Positions 21,182 through 31,551 are shown, counted from the first letter of the stretch. The stretch: DNA of 64,000 bases from Aphrocallistes beatrix (GCA_963281255.1 OY725500.1:868001-932000); one strand, 5' to 3'. The notes: generated by a model from the letters alone, not told the origin. Made by a program: numbers and translations.

Positions 21182-21493
21182 TCAGCAAGAAGAATAAGGA
21201 GGAGGTTCTTCAACAGAATTGACTGGGTTGGAGAGAGGTATGACATGGTATGAAGGAGGCATGTCTTCTTCTATACTTCTTCTAGCTGTCCTTCCTGACT
21301 TTACTTGTTGAGTTTCATTTGATAGATGACATTCTCTAGATAGTTGCGTTCTATTAATTCTTCTTCCATAACTTATAAACGAAGCACATTTACTCCAACA
21401 GTTCGTGACCATAAAGCACCAAGACATGCATATTATCGCGACTAAACCGAGGATGCAGAGACTGATTGGGATGACATATGCAACCAGTGTCAT
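21182..21493 (-). CDS. small single-pass membrane protein with PPSY and PPPY tail motifs
   Basis: 103 residues from the ATG at 21493. One membrane segment at about 4-28 (VAYVIPISLCILGLVAIICM) is followed by a basic cytoplasmic stretch and the tail IEEDMPPSYHVIPLSNPVNS / EEPPPYSSC, with PPSY at 79-82 and PPPY at 97-100. Two PPxY motifs about 18 residues apart in the tail of a small membrane protein are a known way to bind WW domains, notably of NEDD4-family ubiquitin ligases (as in NDFIP and PMEPA1/LDLRAD4). No similarity to those proteins outside the motifs is visible. First member of an eight-gene local family. Confidence 0.75.
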   Translation of the reverse strand: MTLVAYVIPISLCILGLVAIICMSWCFMVTNCWSKCASFISYGRRINRTQLSRECHLSNETQQVKSGRTARRSIEEDMPPSYHVIPLSNPVNSVEEPPPYSSC

Positions 21494-21728
21494 TATTCAT
21501 CTAACACTAATATCTATGTAAAAGCAAAACTCCTAAATAATATACACGTAATTGCAACCAAGGACTAACTAAGGGCGATTAGGTTGCTGTATCTGAAATA
21601 AGATAATATTTTTATTTTGGATATTTCACCGAATCGCAAATCGAACATCAATCAGCAGTTTTGAATCATTAAAACCTCTAATGACTTGGGATCCATTCTA
21701 TTTATTGCTTGGAGTCATTGAAGGGATT

Positions 21729-21754
21729 ATATATATATATATATATATATATAA
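21729..21754. repeat. (TA)n microsatellite
   Basis: An uninterrupted TA run of about 13 units. Confidence 0.9.
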
Positions 21755-21841
21755 TTGTATAAATTATATAAACTAATCCTCTCGCTGACTGCTTATTTCA
21801 CTCAATGAATGTTCTCACTTTCAATCAATCTTGCCTATAAT

Positions 21842-21997
21842 CAGGGCCGATACCACTGGTCCGGTTAGTGCGGTTTTAACCGGATCACTTTTCAAAAGTG
21901 GCCCCAGATTGGTCCTGTTAAACCGGACAACTTTTCGAAAGTGGTCCGGTTGGTTTAGTAAAACCGGACCACTTCTAAAACCGTGCCGCCGGCGCTG
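21842..21997. mobile_element. GGTCCGGTT MITE, copy at 21.8 kb
   Basis: Ends CAGGGCCG and GGCGCTG, with inverted ACTGGTCCGGTT / AACCGGACCACTT segments and the motif TTTTAACCGGA. It is closely similar over its length to 30332-30481. Confidence 0.7.
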
Positions 21998-22179
21998 CTA
22001 GATTACGGCATACAAGTTACTTTTGCCCAAAGGATTCCGATCCTGTATTATAACAATATCAAATAATTAAAATGTAAGGAAAATATTAATCACTCAAACA
22101 GTATACAGGTACATATACTTATCCTACGTTATTCAAGGTACACAGTTAGCACATTACAGTAACTAATGAAAATATTCTA

Positions 22180-22467
22180 TTAGAATAGAGAGTCGTAGGA
22201 AGGAGGTAAATCATCTCCTAGACTGTTCCATGTAGTAGCTCGACGATTCCTACTAGGAGTATCAGGCGTTTTGAGACAGGAGTCTATAATTGTACATATA
22301 AACTGACAAAAGCATCCAACCAGGAATATTATAGTAGCAAAAATGCCACAACACACAATAACGGAAAAAGATAGAACTAAGCCCGGAATCAACACTGAAC
22401 AGAGAGTGATAATGAGGAGGAAGGCTACACAAGGTGGCAATTGGATGTCATCATAGTTCTGCCTCAT
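22180..22467 (-). CDS. small membrane protein with a single PPSY motif at the C-terminus
   Basis: 95 residues from the ATG at 22467. Hydrophobic and cysteine-rich from about 12 to 62 (probably two membrane passes), then TPSRNRRATTWNSLGDDLPP and SYDSLF. The PPSY motif (88-91) sits in the same acidic DDLPPSYD context as its neighbours, but the protein ends where the others continue to a second PPxY. It is therefore a divergent or tail-shortened member of the local family. No start alternative is needed. Function unknown; WW-domain binding is inferred from the motif only. Confidence 0.65.
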   Translation of the reverse strand: MRQNYDDIQLPPCVAFLLIITLCSVLIPGLVLSFSVIVCCGIFATIIFLVGCFCQFICTIIDSCLKTPDTPSRNRRATTWNSLGDDLPPSYDSLF

Positions 22468-22658
22468 TTTAGCTAGTTTTACAAAAAAATATTTTTTACT
22501 ATTTACTACGTATATGTTAATATCTTTCCCTGAATAAGTCTCTCGTGCTCAAAAACCTCCGGGGCTCAAAAATTTTAAGAGCCGTATCGGTTGAAAAACA
22601 GTCGCATTTGGAAGAGATAAACGATTTCCAATCTCATTACCCCCGGATGGCTTGGAGT

Positions 22659-22765
22659 TTTTTTCTATTTATAGTAAATATCCCGAATTTTTATGGTTTC
22701 CCCGCCCAAAATGGCTTAAACCGGAAATGACGCGACACATTCCAGGGGCAATAGAGGGCTAATCA
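22659..22765. repeat. dispersed repeat, also at about 54664-54770
   Basis: Shares TTTCTATTTATAGTAAATA, CCCCGCCCAAAATGG and ACATTCCAGG blocks in order with 54664-54770. The second copy abuts the long-inverted-repeat element at 54773. The flank 22500-22660 shows nothing else. Confidence 0.6.
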
Positions 22766-22877
22766 CTAAGAGTATTCATAAATACAACTAACCATAGCAA
22801 AAGGTTTTCCACCTTAAAATGTTCATCTTATATAACCCCCGTCGCTTACTCATGGAAAGACGGTATACACACATTTA

Positions 22878-23535
22878 GGTTGTATTCTAATCACTTCAAC
22901 AGCCATTCAGTTCTCTACTTCTCTTCCCTTAACTCAGCATTATTTAGTTACATGATCAGTTATGAAAAAAATAAAATGAAACAACAAAGTTATGAAAAGT
23001 ATAAATACAAACTTCAAATCACGATGACTGCAAAGCACTCTCAGGATCCATGTAAGGAGGAGGCTCTTCTTGAGTATTGGCTGGGTTGGAGAGAGGCAGT
23101 ACAAGTACATTGTAGGAAGGAGGAGAATCTTCTTCTATATTGGGGGATACGCGTATAGCAGGTTGACGATTCCTATGCTGCATACTGCGATTCTTTATGT
23201 TAGCAAACTTGCAGCACCATACAAGTGAGACGGTCATTCCAATTGAGATGGCACAGCAGAAACAAAGGACGAAAAGTATAAATATGAGGAAGACACCAGA
23301 GAATGCAAACGATGTCATATTGAATCGATTGGAGCTAGTTACACTCTAAGTTAAGTATAATAAATAATAAAAAAATTAATATATAAATAGGAGTTTCAAA
23401 TGCATGGCCCTCAAACCTAAGAAAACAAAATCTCCGTGCGAAATTTCGCTACGTTGTAAAAAAGCTTATTTTATCACTGTGTTAACATAGTAACAGTAGA
23501 CTTACATTTATTAACAATATTCATATACTCTGTCT
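22878..23535. repeat. segmental duplication, left copy (contains a PPxY gene)
   Basis: Matches 25838-26478 almost throughout, from GTATTCTAATCACTT to ATTCATA...CTCTGTCT, with small indels. It covers the whole PPxY gene plus both flanks. The hAT transposon at 23671-25740 lies between the copies. Confidence 0.85.
23019..23318 (-). CDS. small membrane protein with PPSY and PPPY motifs (duplicated pair, left)
   Basis: 99 residues from the ATG at 23318. Membrane segment about 8-35 (VFLIFILFVLCFCCAISIGM), basic linker NIKNRSMQHRNRQPAIRVSP, then EEDSPPSYNV and EEPPPYMDPE; PPSY at 66-69, PPPY at 86-89. The tail runs on 10 residues past the last motif, unlike the PPPYxxC end of most relatives. A possible TATA element (CTATTTATAT on the minus strand, about 23381-23390) is shared with the duplicate at 25976-26260. 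Likely role: membrane adaptor for WW-domain proteins (inference). Confidence 0.75.
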   Translation of the reverse strand: MTSFAFSGVFLIFILFVLCFCCAISIGMTVSLVWCCKFANIKNRSMQHRNRQPAIRVSPNIEEDSPPSYNVLVLPLSNPANTQEEPPPYMDPESALQSS

Positions 23536-23670
23536 AAATAATTCTAGCACCCTTTTAGAAGGGACGATTATTCGAGGGCCAAATACTATTCTAGTATAGA
23601 CAGTATTTACAAATGGGAAATTTAAATCCTCAGAAAGAAAATCCTATGAGAATCCATCCACCATTTAGAT

Positions 23671-25740
23671 CAGTGGTTCTCAACTTTTTTCTTTTGGCGC
23701 CCCCTTTGGTCCCATAAATTCTTTCAGCGCCCCCCTTCTAGTTGTAATTTGTAACCTTAGGAATTTTAGAATCATGATTAATACTATGTCAAGTATACTA
23801 TAATAATTGTCAATCAATGTAGTTCAAAGTCAAATTCTAGTAATTTATCCTTGAGATTCATAGTTAATGGGAACCCTGAGGTTGATGATCACCGGCAAGT
23901 TTCGCTACATCAGGCTCAAAATTCGTCAACATTAAACGTAGGTCGCCATTTTTCACTATATCCAACCGATTTCGCTGCTTAGTGTGAAGTCCCATTACTG
24001 TACTGAATCCCTTCTCAACTAAATATGAAGTTGGAAATGCGATGATCAAAAGCTTTGACCTTTCCCATAACTGCGGCCAACGTAAGATATTTTTCTTTTG
24101 TACCCAGAAGGTCGAGAAATCATGTTGACCAAACTCTATTCGAGCTTCAATATCAGCCTGTAGCTCAGCTAATACTTCTTGGATTTCAATCTCCACCTTC
24201 TCTAGATCTGCAGTAAAAGGGTCGACCACCCAATCTGGTACATTGAGCTCTCTCAGGTCCTTAAACCGGATCAGCATATCTTCCTTGATTGATTCAATAT
24301 GCGAAGCATATACTCGCAGTTGATCATCAGTGACATCTGGAACTGCTTGCAGATTAGGGAATTGATAAAACTCTCTACGGCAGAGGTTCTGTTTATACAG
24401 AGTTAGTCGATTTATAAATGATAAAACGGCAGATTTAGTTCTTATCAAATTAACATTTTGGCCTTGAAGTTGCAAATTGAGTGAATTCAATTTATCAAAT
24501 ATGTCAGCTAGATATGCGATATCATGCTTTCGGATACTGATATCATGACCTAACTTTGGATTGAAATCTTCCATGAACTGGATTATTGTATCAAATAGTT
24601 CATTGAACCGTTTTAAACAGTTTCCCTTCGACAACCATCTGACTTCTGTGTGGAGAAGGAGACGTTCAAATTGTTCACCATTCTCATGGCAAAGCTGTCG
24701 GAAAAGACGGTCTTTGAGAGCACGTGTCTTGATAGCATTAACTGCTGTAATAACGAATTGGAGTGAGACATTGAGTTTCTCACTAAGATTCTTGGCAACT
24801 AAGTGCTGTCGGTGAATTACACAGTGTATGGTAAACACGTTGGGAACTGCCTTCTTTAACAAAGCAATAAATCCTCGGTAACAACTACCATTGAAGGTGC
24901 ACCATCCGTTGAGCATGCAATAATGTTCGACAAAGGAATATTATGATAGTCAAAAAACGATCGAACAACTTCAAATATAGATACTCCCCTCGTATCCGTA
25001 ACTAGAGATCTGGCGAATAGTAATTCCTCGAATACTACTCCATCTTTTGTAAAGCGTACGTATGCCAGTAATAGTGCTTCATTGTCATGAAGAGTAGACT
25101 CATCCAACTGGAGAGAAAATTCTATAACTCGAAGTATATCAATTAGCTGATTCTCCACATCAATGGCCATCTCGTCGATTCTCCTAGATACAGTATCATT
25201 GCTCAAAGGGATGGATCTAACTATCTCTTGGGCACTCTAGTGCATAACGGTTGAAATAACTTCTGTAATAGCAGGTAGAATTAGCGTTTCTCCAATATTA
25301 TGTGGTTTCCCACATTTTGCAATTAATTTGGAAATGTTATATGTGCTACGAGTCCATCTCTATTCTTAATATTGCCTTTCTTGAACATATCAGAAACAGG
25401 CTTTTGTTTAATGGCTTTATCTTTCAAACAAGCGCTTCTTGACAATAACAGAATACATAACGTTAATAATAGAATCCTTATCTTACTTGAGTTCAATTGT
25501 TAGTTGTAATTCGATAAATATTACTTGAAACCACATCTACAAGTGATTTATGTTATACTTTCATAATACAATTTGACCAATATGTTATTAAGAAGGGCAA
25601 ATACCCCCTAAAATTTATCTTTTTCTTTCAGGGCCCAAGTTCCCCTCAGCGCCCCCCTGGCGCCCCTTTGACTCTCAGCGCCCCCCTAGATTTTTCAAAC
25701 GCCCCCTGGGGGGCGCTAGCGCCCCCGTTGAGAACCCCTG
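23671..25740 (-). mobile_element. decayed hAT transposon, ZBED5/SCAND3 type
   Basis: Ends CAGTGGTTCTCAAC and GTTGAGAACCCCTG form an imperfect inverted repeat, with GGCGCCCCC-rich subterminal sequence on both sides. An exact 8-bp target duplication ATTTAGAT lies at 23663-23670 and 25741-25748. Length is about 2.07 kb. The interior codes for a broken transposase on the minus strand. It inserted between the two copies of a segmental duplication. Confidence 0.93.
23864..25440 (-). pseudogene. hAT transposase (ZBED5/SCAND3-like), inactive
   Basis: Minus-strand coding similarity begins near 25440 (LIAKCGKPHNIGETLILPAI), continues through SIPLSNDTVSRRIDEMAIDV and FSLQLDESTLHDNE, then CSTDGAPSM, HCVIHRQHLVAKNL, LLLHTEVRWLSKGN and the C-terminal dimerisation block FPTSYLVEKGFSTVMGL. 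These are hallmarks of the ZBED5/SCAND3 branch of hAT transposases. The frame is interrupted at least twice: an in-frame stop near 25240, in the region just before SIPLSNDTV, and a frameshift between about 24860 and 24916, just after the CSTDGAPSM block. I found no BED finger at the N-terminus. The element cannot make its own transposase. Confidence 0.9.
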
Positions 25741-25837
25741 ATTTAGATTAAGGATCATTTCTTAAGTTAAATTATTCTGGACAGTTGGCATATTAGTTGC
25801 ATTAGAAAATTTTTGTGCCAAGGATATAGTGCATTGT

Positions 25838-26478
25838 ATTCTAATCACTTTAACAGCCATTCAGTTCTCTACTTCTCTTCCCTTAACTCGATCAGCATTA
25901 TTTAGTTCATGATCAGTTATGAAAAAAATAAAATGAAACAACAAAATTATGAAAAGTATAAATACAAACTTCAAATCACGATAACTGCTCAGGATCCATG
26001 TAAGGAGGAGGCTCTTCATGAGTATTGGCTGGGTTGGAGAGTACATTGTAGGAAGGAAGAGAATCTTCTATATTGGGGGATACGCGTATAGCAGGTTGAC
26101 GATTGCTATGCTGCATACTGCGATTCTTTAAGTTAGCAAACTTGCAGCAGTCAAGAGAATTGCAGCACCATACAAGTGAGATGATCATTACAGTTGAGAT
26201 GACACAGCAGAAATAAAAGCCGAAAAGTATAAGTATGATGAAGAGTACAGAGAATGTCATATTGAATCGATTGGAGCTAGTTACACCAAGTTAAGTAAAT
26301 GATAAAAAAATTTATATATAAATAGGAGTTTCAAATGCATGGCCTTCAAACCTAAGATAGGAAACAAAATCTCCGAACGAAATTTCGCTACGTTGTAAAC
26401 AAGCTTATTTTATCACTGTGTTAATATAGCAACAGTAGACTTACATTTATTAACAATATTCATAAGCTCTGTCTGGAA
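25838..26478. repeat. segmental duplication, right copy (contains a PPxY gene)
   Basis: Counterpart of 22878-23535, with the same gene and flanks in the same orientation. Confidence 0.85.
25976..26260 (-). CDS. small membrane protein with LPSY and PPPY motifs (duplicated pair, right)
   Basis: 94 residues from the ATG at 26260. Membrane segment about 4-32, an added CCNSLDCCK stretch, the same NRSMQHSNRQPAIRVSPNIE linker as its twin at 23019-23318, then DSLPSYNV and EEPPPYMDPE. The first motif has become LPSY (68-71); LPxY still binds some WW domains. PPPY is intact at 84-87. Several in-frame indels separate the twins while both frames stay open, so the pair looks maintained as coding. A TATA-like TTTATATATAAATAGG lies on the plus strand at 26311-26326, upstream for this gene. 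Confidence 0.75.
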   Translation of the reverse strand: MTFSVLFIILILFGFYFCCVISTVMIISLVWCCNSLDCCKFANLKNRSMQHSNRQPAIRVSPNIEDSLPSYNVLSNPANTHEEPPPYMDPEQLS

Positions 26479-26584
26479 AATGAGATACAGTCAATAATAA
26501 CATACAATACAGATATGTAGTATTCTAAAATACTTAAGTACCCAATCATAAGAATGTATTCTAAGATGCCTGAATATAATATAG

Positions 26585-27718
26585 TTAGGTTATGAGGAGT
26601 GGGTTAGTAAAGTCAGGAGTGAACCTAGTACGAACTCTACCAAATCGATACTTCAACTTTTTCCAAAGATTTCCACCGAAAAATGCAGTTGTGGCGAATA
26701 AATACTGTGAACCGACAGTAACGAGAGCAATTACTTCCAGAGCCGTCACGATGCGCGATACAATCTCATTACTGAGGTTCAAAGCCTCAATCTGTTGTTT
26801 GGTAGTTAGTAATGGCTCGTAGTAAGCAGTCCCGTAAAAATGGTGGAATAGACAGGGACCGTAGCGAACTGCTGTGGAAATTAAGAAAAAATATTTCTCA
26901 AGAAATTCACTGACAAATATGCATAGAATCCCAATTCCCATTACACACATCATGACACCGAAATAGTTACAATTCTTCACTGATCTCTTGATTATGTGAC
27001 AACTCACATCCCTGGCCTTGAAGTCCAATGCTCTCCATCTCAATGTTCTGTAGAAGATGCGAGTTTGTTTAATTCATAAAAGAAACAAAAATAAGTTGAT
27101 TACAGGCTCAGATAAAATCTGAAGGAGGAACAATTGGGGGACAAATCCTGCAACAATCAAAGCGATTCCAATAAAACATGACAGCGAAAGAATGTATTTA
27201 ATAACTGGCATTAGTTTACCATTAATATCGTGATATGTGGTATCAAGATATTTCATTAGGCATATTACTAGCGAGAAAGAAAATAATAATCCAACGAATC
27301 CAATGGATCCAATGGATTCGAGTACTCCTCCGATCGGATTCAAAATGATAAGAGGGAATTCAGTGTTATGAACATCTCCTGTAGTGCAGTTACCAAAGAT
27401 GTCAAAATTAGAATATAACGAAGTGGCTAAAACACTTGCTTCGTATGCTACTAATCCAATACATTCAGTAACATTAATCGCTAACAAAAATATATACTTT
27501 GCTATTTCAACTTTGTAATGTAGTGCTAGTTCTGATGCGTTTCCTGACACGTCTGATTTAGCTTCTAAAACAGACGCACGGTACAGATTAACAAAATGCA
27601 GAATCATCTTGACGAAGTAAACATCCCATAACAGGGATAATGCTAGCAACAAACACGTGCAGAAGAACATTAAACAATAGGCATAGATATTTATTTGCCC
27701 GAAATAATGGTTGAACAT
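26585..27718 (-). CDS. multi-pass membrane protein with one in-frame TGA, unrecognised
   Basis: From the ATG at 27718 the minus strand encodes 214 residues with four strong membrane segments (starting IYAYCLMFFCTCLLL, KYIFLLAINVTECIGL, SIGFVGLLFSFSLVICL, IKYILSLSCFIGIALIV). A TGA at 27076-27074 follows. The same frame then continues for about 160 residues (IKQTRIFYRTLRWRALDFKA, then two more membrane segments and the basic end RFGRVRTRFTPDF) to the stop at 26585. The TGA falls in a predicted loop. No GT/AG pair that would remove it was obvious. It is therefore a recent pseudogene, a read-through, or a missed small intron. At least six membrane segments in all suggest a receptor-like or transporter-like protein; I do not recognise the family. 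Confidence 0.5.
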
Positions 27719-27719
27719 C

Positions 27720-28930
27720 TTCCTCTAATGTAATCTCTTGTTTATAAATTATAGAGATAAGACAAACTGAACGCCTTTATAATTGTTAAGATTTTTTGAT
27801 TTTGTACCTTCATCATCCTGGATAAGCAAGGGGAAGAATACTAGATCAGAAAAATCCCAAATCCTACAATTTAGTATTAGAAAGATTGAACTTCACTCAG
27901 ATACATTATCCGATAACGTAATACCAACTAACAAATAAACTTTCTATTACTTAGTATTACATAATTTAGTAGTCTATACAGAATATTGAGCATGTAATAT
28001 CTATAAGCACAATATTTATTTGACTATGTGAGATTTATCAATCTACTCTAAAATGAAGCCATTCTTAGTAGATAATAAAGTGTGAATTTTACACAAACTG
28101 ATATTTATTTACAAATTCTTATTATAGACGATTGCGTAACTTGTGCAAGATCAAGAATATTCTGATTCCATTCCCATTCCCATTCCCGAAAGGATCCTAA
28201 TTACCTACGTATACAAGCAAGAAACATGTTTTATCAACAATACTAACAAAAACTTTCATTTCATTTCATTTCTTTTCTACAATGATTTGGTTATCTTGAC
28301 TTAATCAAGCATAATTTCTATATAATTATCATGTCCAATACTTAAATTATGTTTCGTACCTTGTTAGAATTTCTTTCCTTGATAACTCTGGTAACTTTAG
28401 GAACTACGAATATATATATATTTTGCAAGCGGTCCGAAATCTCCTTGAATGTTTTAGCTGAAGAGTCGGATTAAAAACTTGCTCAGTTACCGTAGTATTT
28501 AACCAAAATATGTTGCAATCCTAAAGGATCAGGAATTTTGTACCAAATAACATAAAATCCACATCGACATGATATCAGGGTAGTTGTGGAGGCGGAATAG
28601 GAGGAGTTCTCGTTGTGACTTAAATGGAAGTTCTGCCTTCTGTGTGGCAATCGTGATATATTTTCTCTAAAAAATGCTACAAAAAAGGAAAATGAAATGT
28701 AAAGAAATATCTTTAAATGATGATAATATGGATACTTCCTAATTATCTAACCATTTGTAACATTTTGTATTTGTACCGTTGTGTATGTCTACACTACACA
28801 TTATGTTTTTATTAGTTATCATATCATTTAGTACATATTATATACTTTTAAAAGTCTCAATCTCAAATTATAAATATAAAAATTATACAAAAAAACTGAT
28901 TTTTAAATTCAATTTCTTAATAAGTACACT
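27720..28930. other. intergenic, nothing supported
   Basis: AT-rich sequence. Only a short CATTCC run (28167-28188) stands out. No exon or transposon ends seen. Confidence 0.4.
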
Positions 28931-29206
28931 TCAGCAATCGGTATAAGGAGGAGGAGATTCTTCTTTAGTGTTGACTGGATTGGAGTGGAGGAGAACGTTA
29001 TTGTAGGAAGGAGGTAAGTTTTCTTCCATAATGGGGGATACAATCGGATGGCAAATAGTTCTACCAGATGAACAGATGCCGAAACTTTGATTAATCTTAT
29101 AACAACAAAGGAGTGTGAATATTACCAAAGTCAGAGTGCAGGTACAGCAATAAATAGGCAAAAGAATGGCCAAACCGGTGAAGAGTATAGGAGAAGAACT
29201 TTCCAT
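28931..29206 (-). CDS. small membrane protein with PPSY and PPPY motifs
   Basis: 91 residues from the ATG at 29206. Membrane segment about 7-35 (ILFTGLAILLPIYCCTCTLT), short linker with CSSGRTICHPIVSPIMEE, then NLPPSYNNVLLHSNPVNTKE and SPPPYTDC; PPSY at 65-68 and PPPY at 85-88. The tail matches the local consensus (acidic, PPSY, NPVN, EE, PPPY, x-x-C at the end). The extracellular side is only a few residues, so any signal is likely carried by the tail. Probably a WW-domain adaptor by motif, but partner and localisation are unknown. Confidence 0.75.
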   Translation of the reverse strand: MESSSPILFTGLAILLPIYCCTCTLTLVIFTLLCCYKINQSFGICSSGRTICHPIVSPIMEENLPPSYNNVLLHSNPVNTKEESPPPYTDC

Positions 29207-29426
29207 GCCAATTGAGTTGAATCTTGATTGTAAGAAGCTAAGATTAGTGGGTTGTAACTTGCAATGGAAAGAATATCGACTAATCTAGTTCAACAAAGAA
29301 ACATACAAAATTTTAACATAAAAATTAAAGTACAAGCCTCTTAAAAATATTAAAATGAACGAAATATTGAAAAAATAATCATATACAAACCATTAAATAC
29401 TTTTAATAAACCATACATACATACAT

Positions 29427-29548
29427 ACAAATAAGCTCCAGGTGGGTTGGTAGGTCCATGGTTATGCAAATAAACTGTTGAAAGCTATTATCTTCTATTC
29501 TTTATAGTTACAAATTTTTCGAAATGGACCTACCAACCCCATAGCCTG
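29427..29548. repeat. short inverted repeat (probable MITE)
   Basis: Arms GGGTTGGTAGGTCCA and TGGACCTACCAACCCC, about 65 bp apart, in the gap between two PPxY genes. Confidence 0.55.
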
Positions 29549-29568
29549 AAATCCTTACCAATCCTCAT

Positions 29569-29862
29569 CTAACATGAGGAATAAGGAGGAGGAGCTTCGT
29601 GGGAATTGAGCGGATTGGGGAGGGAAATGACATTGTAGGAAGGAGGCAAATCTTCTGCTTTACGTATTGTTTCAATGCAATGTTCGTGACGGATTTGTGT
29701 GTGTGATTCTCTTCGGTTGAGGGATTGCCTTTTAAATATTTCAAAAGAGCAACCTGTTTTCCAACCTTTTGTCAATATATAACAACAAATTAAGCACAGA
29801 GCTGTTTGGAAACACAGCACACAGCAGATGATTGGAAAGAAGATTGAGGAGAAAGATGTCAT
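29569..29862 (-). CDS. small membrane protein with PPSY and PPPY motifs
   Basis: 97 residues from the ATG at 29862, preferred over the in-frame TTG 72 bases upstream because it opens directly into the membrane segment (about 6-32, IFFPIICCVLCFQTALCLIC). A basic linker (KRQSLNRRESHTQIRHEH) is followed by AEDLPPSYNVISLPNPLNSH and EAPPPYSSC; PPSY at 73-76, PPPY at 91-94. The spacing and the final SSC are the same as in the gene at 21182-21493. The linker differs completely, so only the membrane topology and the tail are conserved across the family. Confidence 0.75.
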   Translation of the reverse strand: MTSFSSIFFPIICCVLCFQTALCLICCYILTKGWKTGCSFEIFKRQSLNRRESHTQIRHEHCIETIRKAEDLPPSYNVISLPNPLNSHEAPPPYSSC

Positions 29863-29939
29863 TGATATAAGTCCTATTAATTTTGGTTTGAATATGCTAA
29901 ATGCTAGCAAATCAAGATCAATAGATCCAAGCAATAGTA

Positions 29940-30331
29940 TTTAAGGTCTGCACTTCAATGATTACAAAGCACTATTAACAATAAATGGCCAGATAGGCAT
30001 TCAAATTTTTAGAAATATTTAATTAACATAGGCGTAGGGTGTGTCCTACCCAGATTGATCCATTTGAATCTGAATTGTTAGTATGTAATTATGGTCACGT
30101 TTACCAATAGCATAAAAGAAGAACTTAAACCATGCATATAGCCTACACTAACAATTAGGAAGTCAATAGCCTAACTGGTACAACCCTTCTTCAGTTTACG
30201 TTTACTTAGCTAGAGGAGCTGCACCAGACAGTTAGGCTATTGCTAGCCCCCATGGAGCTTAAATCAATCAACAGTCATTTGAAGATGTCCATGATTTAGC
30301 TGTCAGTATCTTAAAAATCCATCAACGGTAC
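29940..30331. other. intergenic, nothing seen
   Basis: No supported gene or repeat. Confidence 0.4.
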
Positions 30332-30481
30332 CAGGACCGGCGCCACTGGTCCGGTTGGTACGGTTTTAACCGGACCACTTTTCAAAAGTGGCCCCAGGTT
30401 GGTCCTGCTAAACCGGACAACTTTTTAAAAGTGGTCCGGTTGGTTTGATAAAAACCGGACCACTTCTAAACAGTGGCGCTG
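30332..30481. mobile_element. GGTCCGGTT MITE, copy at 30.3 kb
   Basis: Starts CAGGACCGGCGCCACTGGTC and ends AGTGGCGCTG, with inverted GGTCCGGTT/AACCGGACC segments. Similar over its length to 21842-21997. A CGGTAC hexamer flanks both sides. Confidence 0.75.
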
Positions 30482-30519
30482 CGGTACAATAACGGTTATT
30501 TTCATGTTTATACATATTA

Positions 30520-30718
30520 CATACATGCCAACTATCCCGATTTCTTCACTCTTTTATTGAGATAATTTTCACGAGTGTCCCATTTTTAAATAAAATTTTC
30601 CCCAATTGGTCCCCGCTTTTTTATACCATCATTTCCAAGTATAGTACTTTTCTATTGCTACTCGCAATGTCTCGCGAAATTCAACACCGCATCATCGTGG
30701 CTCAAGTTGGCATAAATG
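30520..30718. mobile_element. MITE with CATACATGCCAAC ends
   Basis: Begins CATACATGCCAACTATCCC, contains CACGAGTGTCCC and ATGTCTCGCGAAATTCAAC, and ends CTCAAGTTGGCATAAATG. Same family as 52769-52996 and the region 59130-59818. Confidence 0.7.
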
Positions 30719-31026
30719 GCATTGCTATAATAGAATTAACAGAGTTTGCAGGACCAGATTATCTAGAATAAAGTAAAAATTTGATAAGTTACTTAGTAAT
30801 CTGAATAACTGAGATTGAATTGTCAGTAATGGGAGTACTATACTCACGAGTCCCTTTTTACCGACTTTAAGTTCGGCATCTGTAACACTGAAATTAAGAG
30901 ATATAGGCGTGTTTTAGTAAAGTTATAAGACGATCTCAGTTTAAGAAGGGATAAAACACGATAGGTACTTAAATATATACAATTATACTTAACAGAGGGA
31001 TTAAAAATATACCAAAACATCATTAC

Positions 31027-31410
31027 TCAGCAAGTAGCATAAGAGGGAGGTTCCTCGTTAGAATTGACTGGGTTGAAGAGGGGAAGAGCATGGTAGGAAG
31101 GAGGCAAATCCTCTCCCTTACCTGTCTTATCTGAGTAGTTGGGTTCAACTTGAGGTAAGTTAGGTGATCTGTTACCACAAGGACATTGTGTGAAACCGTT
31201 AGTGAGACAAAAACAGCAACAGAGAATCAATAATGCTGTCATACAGGTAATGCAGATACAGATAGGACAGACAACAATAGTGATGACTATTCCCAGCACA
31301 CTGGGAATAGGTTGTGAATATGAAAGGCTTACAACCTCTTTGATTGCACCAGGTGTCACTTGTGTGAGGGAAAACAATGTGACAATGAGTATTAGAGAAT
31401 AATACGCCAT
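31027..31410 (-). CDS. signal-peptide membrane protein with two PPSY motifs
   Basis: 127 residues from the ATG at 31410, the longest of the family. A likely cleavable signal peptide (MAYYSLILIVTLFSLTQVTP) gives a short extracellular segment (about 22-36). A long cysteine-rich membrane segment (37-69) and the tail GEDLPPSYHALPLFNPVNSN / EEPPSYATC follow. The motifs are PPSY 103-106 and PPSY 121-124, so the second motif differs by one residue from the PPPY of its relatives. Type I topology puts the tail in the cytosol, which supports the same orientation for the shorter relatives. Function inferred from motifs only. Confidence 0.75.
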   Translation of the reverse strand: MAYYSLILIVTLFSLTQVTPGAIKEVVSLSYSQPIPSVLGIVITIVVCPICICITCMTALLILCCCFCLTNGFTQCPCGNRSPNLPQVEPNYSDKTGKGEDLPPSYHALPLFNPVNSNEEPPSYATC

Positions 31411-31551
31411 GTTTCTGTTATGAAGCTATTTTCACTAAATATAATAGTTGGTAGTGATTAGATTAAAATTAGAAAAAAGTAATAATAGCATCAGTGAGTT
31501 AGAAATTATAAAAATATGCATCAAGAGACAGGATAGGATATGCTATCCAAA

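Noticed and set aside
23864-25440. Domesticated host gene of the ZBED5 type
   Set aside because: It lies inside terminal inverted repeats with an exact 8-bp target duplication and its frame is interrupted, so it is a transposon remnant rather than a host gene.
28167-28188. CATTCC run as a possible satellite or telomere-like repeat
   Set aside because: Only about three units; too short to mean anything.
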